NCBI GenBank assembly: GCA_017429885.1
Contig: JAFROA010000369.1
Location: forward strand, 1 to 9,832
From: Bacteroidales bacterium
Lineage (GTDB): Bacteria > Bacteroidota > Bacteroidia > Bacteroidales > UBA932
Reading direction: 5' to 3'
Length of the DNA: 9,832 nt
Numbering within the stretch: position 1 is the first letter of the stretch; every line of letters begins with the position of its first letter. A model generated the notes under the pieces. That model made no database searches and was not told the origin of the DNA. It saw nothing but the letters and a program-made list of their open reading frames with translations. Position numbers and translations under genes: made by a program. This document shows, in pieces, positions 6,679 through 9,832 of this stretch.

Positions 6679-9600
6679 AAAGGATCTGTTTTATAGCATG
6701 TGTGATGCTGGCCTCCTTCGCTTTTTGGGAGGTGAAATCACAACCCAAGACATCCCAGTATCACAAAGGATGGCCTTCCAAAGAAGGGGAGATCAACCTT
6801 AGGGCTTCATTTGCCAACCCTCCGAAAGGCTATGGCAATGTGCCGTTTTATTGGTGGAGCGGCGATAATCTTGATAAGGAACGGCTTGCCTGGCAGTTGG
6901 AACTCCTCGCGGACTCTGCCACAGATGGTCTATGTGTGAGTTATAACCATTCGCACCCCAAGGTTGACACCCTTATGAACGCCGATGGATATGGAGGCTT
7001 CGGGAAAGTGAGCAGCGGAGACCCTTATGTGCTTTCTCCTGAATGGATGCGGTTTTGGGCTGAGTTTTCCAAGAAATGCGCCGAATATGGAATGGGAATG
7101 GGGCTCGATGACTATGTGATGGCTTCTCCAGGGAATGGCTTTAAAGTGGATGAGGCGCTTGCCGATCCTGGAGTCAAAAACCATCAGGGGCGTATTCAAA
7201 AGATGCGGATTCCCGCTGGCGAGGCTCTTCCGGATAACGTCTTGAAGACCAAAGAATATAAAGACAGCGTTGACGTCTATTACACCACTCCATCTCCGGA
7301 ACTTCATCCTGATTATGGTAAATTAATGGTTGAGAAGTATTTCCAGTCGTTCGAGGATGCCATGGACGCCAAAGGTCGAGAAGGGATGAATTATTTCTTC
7401 CAAGATGAGCTGATCTACGATCTGAATATACGTTCCTGGTGTGATGGTATGCGGGAGATATTCCAAAAAGAGAAAGGATATGATATCCTGCCTCATTTGG
7501 ATGCTCTTTTTGCCACCAGCGACGATGAAATTGACGAAGAGGCCGCCAGGGTTCGCCTTGACTATGCGGAAGTCTTGACCAAACTGGCAGAGGAGAGATA
7601 TTTCAAGCCTATTTACGACTGGAATGCGGATCGTGGGTTGATTTATGGATGCGACAACTATGGAAGGGGTCTGAGTCCCACACAATATATGGACTATTTC
7701 AGGGCTACAAGTTGGTTCACGGCTCCGGGCAACGACGCTCCGGCCAGAGGAAGCAGCTTCCGCCAGACTAAGGTCTCCAGCAGCATAGCCCACCTTTACG
7801 GGCGTCCAAGAACTTGGCTTGAGGCTTTCCACAGTATGGGTTGGGACGCTAACGGAGGTTTGCTCACCAGACAGCTTGACCATCATCTCATAGCTGGTGG
7901 TAACTTGCTGTGCCTCCATGGGTTATATTATACCACCCATGGTGGATGGTGGGAGTGGGCTCCGCCGAGTTTCCACTTCAGGATGCCTTATTGGCCGCAC
8001 ATGAAAGTGTGGCTGAAATATGCCGAGAGAATGTGCTATTTGTTGAGTCAAGGGGAACATGTTTGCGACATTGCCATTCTGTATCCCACTGAGACCATGC
8101 AGGCATATCCCCAGGCGAAACCTGACCTGGCTTTCAATACAGCCCTAAAGTTGAGCGATGCCGGTCTTGATTATGATTTCATTGATTTCCAGTCGCTTCA
8201 GAACGCATCTATTGGGAATGGCTCTTTATCTATCGCCGGGGAATCCTATAAGGTGCTGATCCTGGCCGGAGTGAAAGCCATGCATAAGGAGACAGAGTCC
8301 AAAGTAGAGGAATTTGTGAAAGCCGGCGGCCTTGTCTTGAGGATAAATTCTGAGGCGGAGATACAGGACGCGGTTCCGGGAAGTTTATCTCAAGTTATTA
8401 AGGATAAGATAGTTCCGGACTTCTCTACATCGTCCGGAAAAGGCAAGGTGTTGCATCGCAGGGTCGGTCAGAATGATGTATATATGGTGATGGACGTCCC
8501 TGACGGCGATGAGATGACATTCAGGGCCACCGGGAAGGCGGAGCAATGGGACGCCGTTCATGGCACCATCCGCCCCGTGCCGGTCTTGAGTCAAGAAAAC
8601 GGTTTCACGACAGTGAAATATTCGGGATCAGAAGGCGGCTCCAAGCTTCTGGTTTTTTCTCCTGGAAAACCTGTGAAGTATAAAGCTAAAAAGGAGAAAG
8701 TCGTTGAATCAGAGGAAATTCCAGTTGAGGGAGAGTGGGATGTGGAGATTATTCCCACGATGGACAACAGATGGGGGGATTTCCGCCTTCCGAAGAGTGA
8801 CGAATTCATTGGTATTGAGGCTAGGGAATTCCGTTGCCGCCTTTCAGGAGATCCTTCGAAAGAATACAAATCCATTTACGGTTACGCTCCTTATATGCTT
8901 ACTTTGAATATTCCTGCTGACCGGAATATAGAGGACGTTCTCAAGAACCTGCCAGAAAGCGGGAAATGGGAGGCTTACCCGTTCTCTTGGCAGTATGGGG
9001 TATTCGACAGTCCGGGAAGTCAGGGTTACCACGGGCTTAAGGAGCACGTGGATGACCGTTTCCTGATTCTTGACCAAGGATGTCATCAGTTATTCCGGGC
9101 GTATTTGGCTGTTCCGGCGGATGGATCTTATCGTTTTGTGAAAGAGGGAAAAGCACCGTATAAGATACTGTTGGACGGAAAGCCCGCGACAGGGCAAAGT
9201 GTCGTACTTAACAAGGGAACCCATTGTCTTACAATAGTGTACATCAACACAAAGAAGGTAGAGTATAGCCTAGAGAAGCTGAGAGGATATACGGTTGACA
9301 ACAGGGAGAGGAGTATGGTTATGCTTTATCCCGAGGGTTCCTCCGGTCCTATTCCGCATGGAATGCACGACGAGATTGTCGCCTCAAGCTGGTATAATAC
9401 GGATTTCGTTCCATTCGTTTATCCTGGAACCGGGGAGTGGACAATGAGTTTCGAGTCAGCTCCCGGAACAAGAAGCATGTCATTTGAGACAGCCGGAAAG
9501 ATTCTGGAAATCAACGTAGGTGGCCGGAAGGTTGATTTCAAGGAAACCGGACCGGGGAAATACCTTGCCGATAATCTTCCCGTGGAGCCCGGGGTTACAA

Positions 9601-9832
9601 CTGTGACAGTTAGGGCTTTACCCGAAGCGGATAGCCCAGGAGCGGCTTTCTTCAGAGAGCCTGTCAAAATAGATTGTGAGGGAGGACGACTCGCCCCCGG
9701 GGACTGGACCAACGCTGGTGCGATGAGATTCTATTCCGGAGGAGTGAAGTATAGCAAAGTGATTGATGTCAAGGCAAAAGGAAAGCGTGTGGAGTTGGAT
9801 CTTGGCGATGTGGACGCCACATGTGAGGTGAG
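6675..9832 (+). CDS. GH106-like large secreted glycosidase (3' end cut by window edge)
   Basis: The frame is open from GTG 6675 to the right edge: 1052 codons without a stop. GTG is chosen because it gives a signal peptide (VKRICFIACVMLASFAFWEV, residues 1-20; cleavage perhaps near 16 or 22) and overlaps the GH31 stop as GTGA; the first ATG, 6705, would cut into the hydrophobic core. There is no clear lipobox, so the product may be periplasmic or released. Residues about 45-460 resemble the GH106 (alpha-L-rhamnosidase) barrel: VPFYWWSGDNLDKERLAWQL (56-75) is like the family's WW...qL opening; YFFQDELIYD (240-249) and TWLEAFHSMGW (380-390) supply Glu245 and Glu383 as candidate catalytic residues; LDHHLIAGGN (401-410) matches the D...aGvN region. 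Residues about 465-560 look like a Rossmann-type domain (YKVLILAGVKAM, then VKAGGLVLRI). The rest is beta-rich, ending in MRFYSGGVKYSKVIDV and VELDLGDVDATCEV, the sugar-binding sandwich seen near the end of GH106 and GH2-like proteins. Little sequence is probably missing. Rhamnose specificity is a guess. Confidence 0.75.
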   Translation, partial: MKRICFIACVMLASFAFWEVKSQPKTSQYHKGWPSKEGEINLRASFANPPKGYGNVPFYWWSGDNLDKERLAWQLELLADSATDGLCVSYNHSHPKVDTLMNADGYGGFGKVSSGDPYVLSPEWMRFWAEFSKKCAEYGMGMGLDDYVMASPGNGFKVDEALADPGVKNHQGRIQKMRIPAGEALPDNVLKTKEYKDSVDVYYTTPSPELHPDYGKLMVEKYFQSFEDAMDAKGREGMNYFFQDELIYDLNIRSWCDGMREIFQKEKGYDILPHLDALFATSDDEIDEEAARVRLDYAEVLTKLAEERYFKPIYDWNADRGLIYGCDNYGRGLSPTQYMDYFRATSWFTAPGNDAPARGSSFRQTKVSSSIAHLYGRPRTWLEAFHSMGWDANGGLLTRQLDHHLIAGGNLLCLHGLYYTTHGGWWEWAPPSFHFRMPYWPHMKVWLKYAERMCYLLSQGEHVCDIAILYPTETMQAYPQAKPDLAFNTALKLSDAGLDYDFIDFQSLQNASIGNGSLSIAGESYKVLILAGVKAMHKETESKVEEFVKAGGLVLRINSEAEIQDAVPGSLSQVIKDKIVPDFSTSSGKGKVLHRRVGQNDVYMVMDVPDGDEMTFRATGKAEQWDAVHGTIRPVPVLSQENGFTTVKYSGSEGGSKLLVFSPGKPVKYKAKKEKVVESEEIPVEGEWDVEIIPTMDNRWGDFRLPKSDEFIGIEAREFRCRLSGDPSKEYKSIYGYAPYMLTLNIPADRNIEDVLKNLPESGKWEAYPFSWQYGVFDSPGSQGYHGLKEHVDDRFLILDQGCHQLFRAYLAVPADGSYRFVKEGKAPYKILLDGKPATGQSVVLNKGTHCLTIVYINTKKVEYSLEKLRGYTVDNRERSMVMLYPEGSSGPIPHGMHDEIVASSWYNTDFVPFVYPGTGEWTMSFESAPGTRSMSFETAGKILEINVGGRKVDFKETGPGKYLADNLPVEPGVTTVTVRALPEADSPGAAFFREPVKIDCEGGRLAPGDWTNAGAMRFYSGGVKYSKVIDVKAKGKRVELDLGDVDATCEV

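Larger units (their letters stand above)
1..9832 (+). other. Probable single operon: ribose salvage plus glycosidases, with folK
   Basis: All seven genes point the same way with spacings of 27, 25, 9, -10, 7 and -4 bases. The short gaps hold no recognisable terminator hairpin and no clear Bacteroidota promoter (TTTG with TAnnTTTG). The unit therefore probably starts upstream of the window and continues to at least the end of the GH106-like gene. Co-transcription is inferred from spacing alone. Confidence 0.7.

Noticed and set aside
7323..7919. 198-residue open frame on the minus strand
   Set aside because: It lies fully antisense to conserved GH106-like barrel sequence, shows no recognisable domain, and has no gene-like context.

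Overview
The window reads as part of a Bacteroidota (probably Bacteroidales) genome or metagenomic clone. The evidence is a same-strand run of secreted glycan-active enzymes, three of them with lipoprotein signal peptides, an almost complete lack of Shine-Dalgarno sequences ahead of the starts, and roughly balanced base composition by eye. No rRNA, tRNA, mobile element, CRISPR array or repeat family is visible. No non-coding gap exceeds about 30 bases, so essentially the whole window is coding on the + strand.

Layout, left to right: (1) the C-terminal end of a nucleoside hydrolase (1-260); (2) a ribokinase (288-1190); (3) a lipoprotein of the ADP-ribosylglycohydrolase (ARH/DraG) superfamily (1216-2781); (4) a GH29 alpha-L-fucosidase-like lipoprotein (2791-4122); (5) folK, the folate-pathway pyrophosphokinase (4113-4583), overlapping the GH29 gene; (6) a GH31 lipoprotein (4591-6678); (7) a very large GH106-like secreted glycosidase (6675-9832), starting at GTG in a 4-base overlap with the GH31 stop and running off the right edge. 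Gaps and overlaps are 27, 25, 9, -10, 7 and -4 bases, so all seven are likely one transcription unit. Its promoter, and any SusC/SusD pair or regulator, lie outside the window.

Working model (inference): the first three genes form a ribose-salvage module. An ARH-fold lipoprotein outside the cytoplasm and a nucleoside hydrolase would free ribose from nucleosides or ADP-ribose-like compounds, and ribokinase would phosphorylate it. The next enzymes (GH29, GH31, GH106-like) would remove other terminal sugars from a glycan or glycoside. The arrangement recalls the ribose-utilisation (rus) loci of gut Bacteroides, which pair ribokinases, a nucleoside hydrolase and ADP-ribosylglycohydrolase-like proteins, but the added GH29/GH31/GH106-like block is distinct. 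The most notable points are this pairing of ribose salvage with glycosidases, non-canonical active-site motifs in the GH29, GH31 and ARH-like proteins, and a housekeeping folate gene embedded in the operon.
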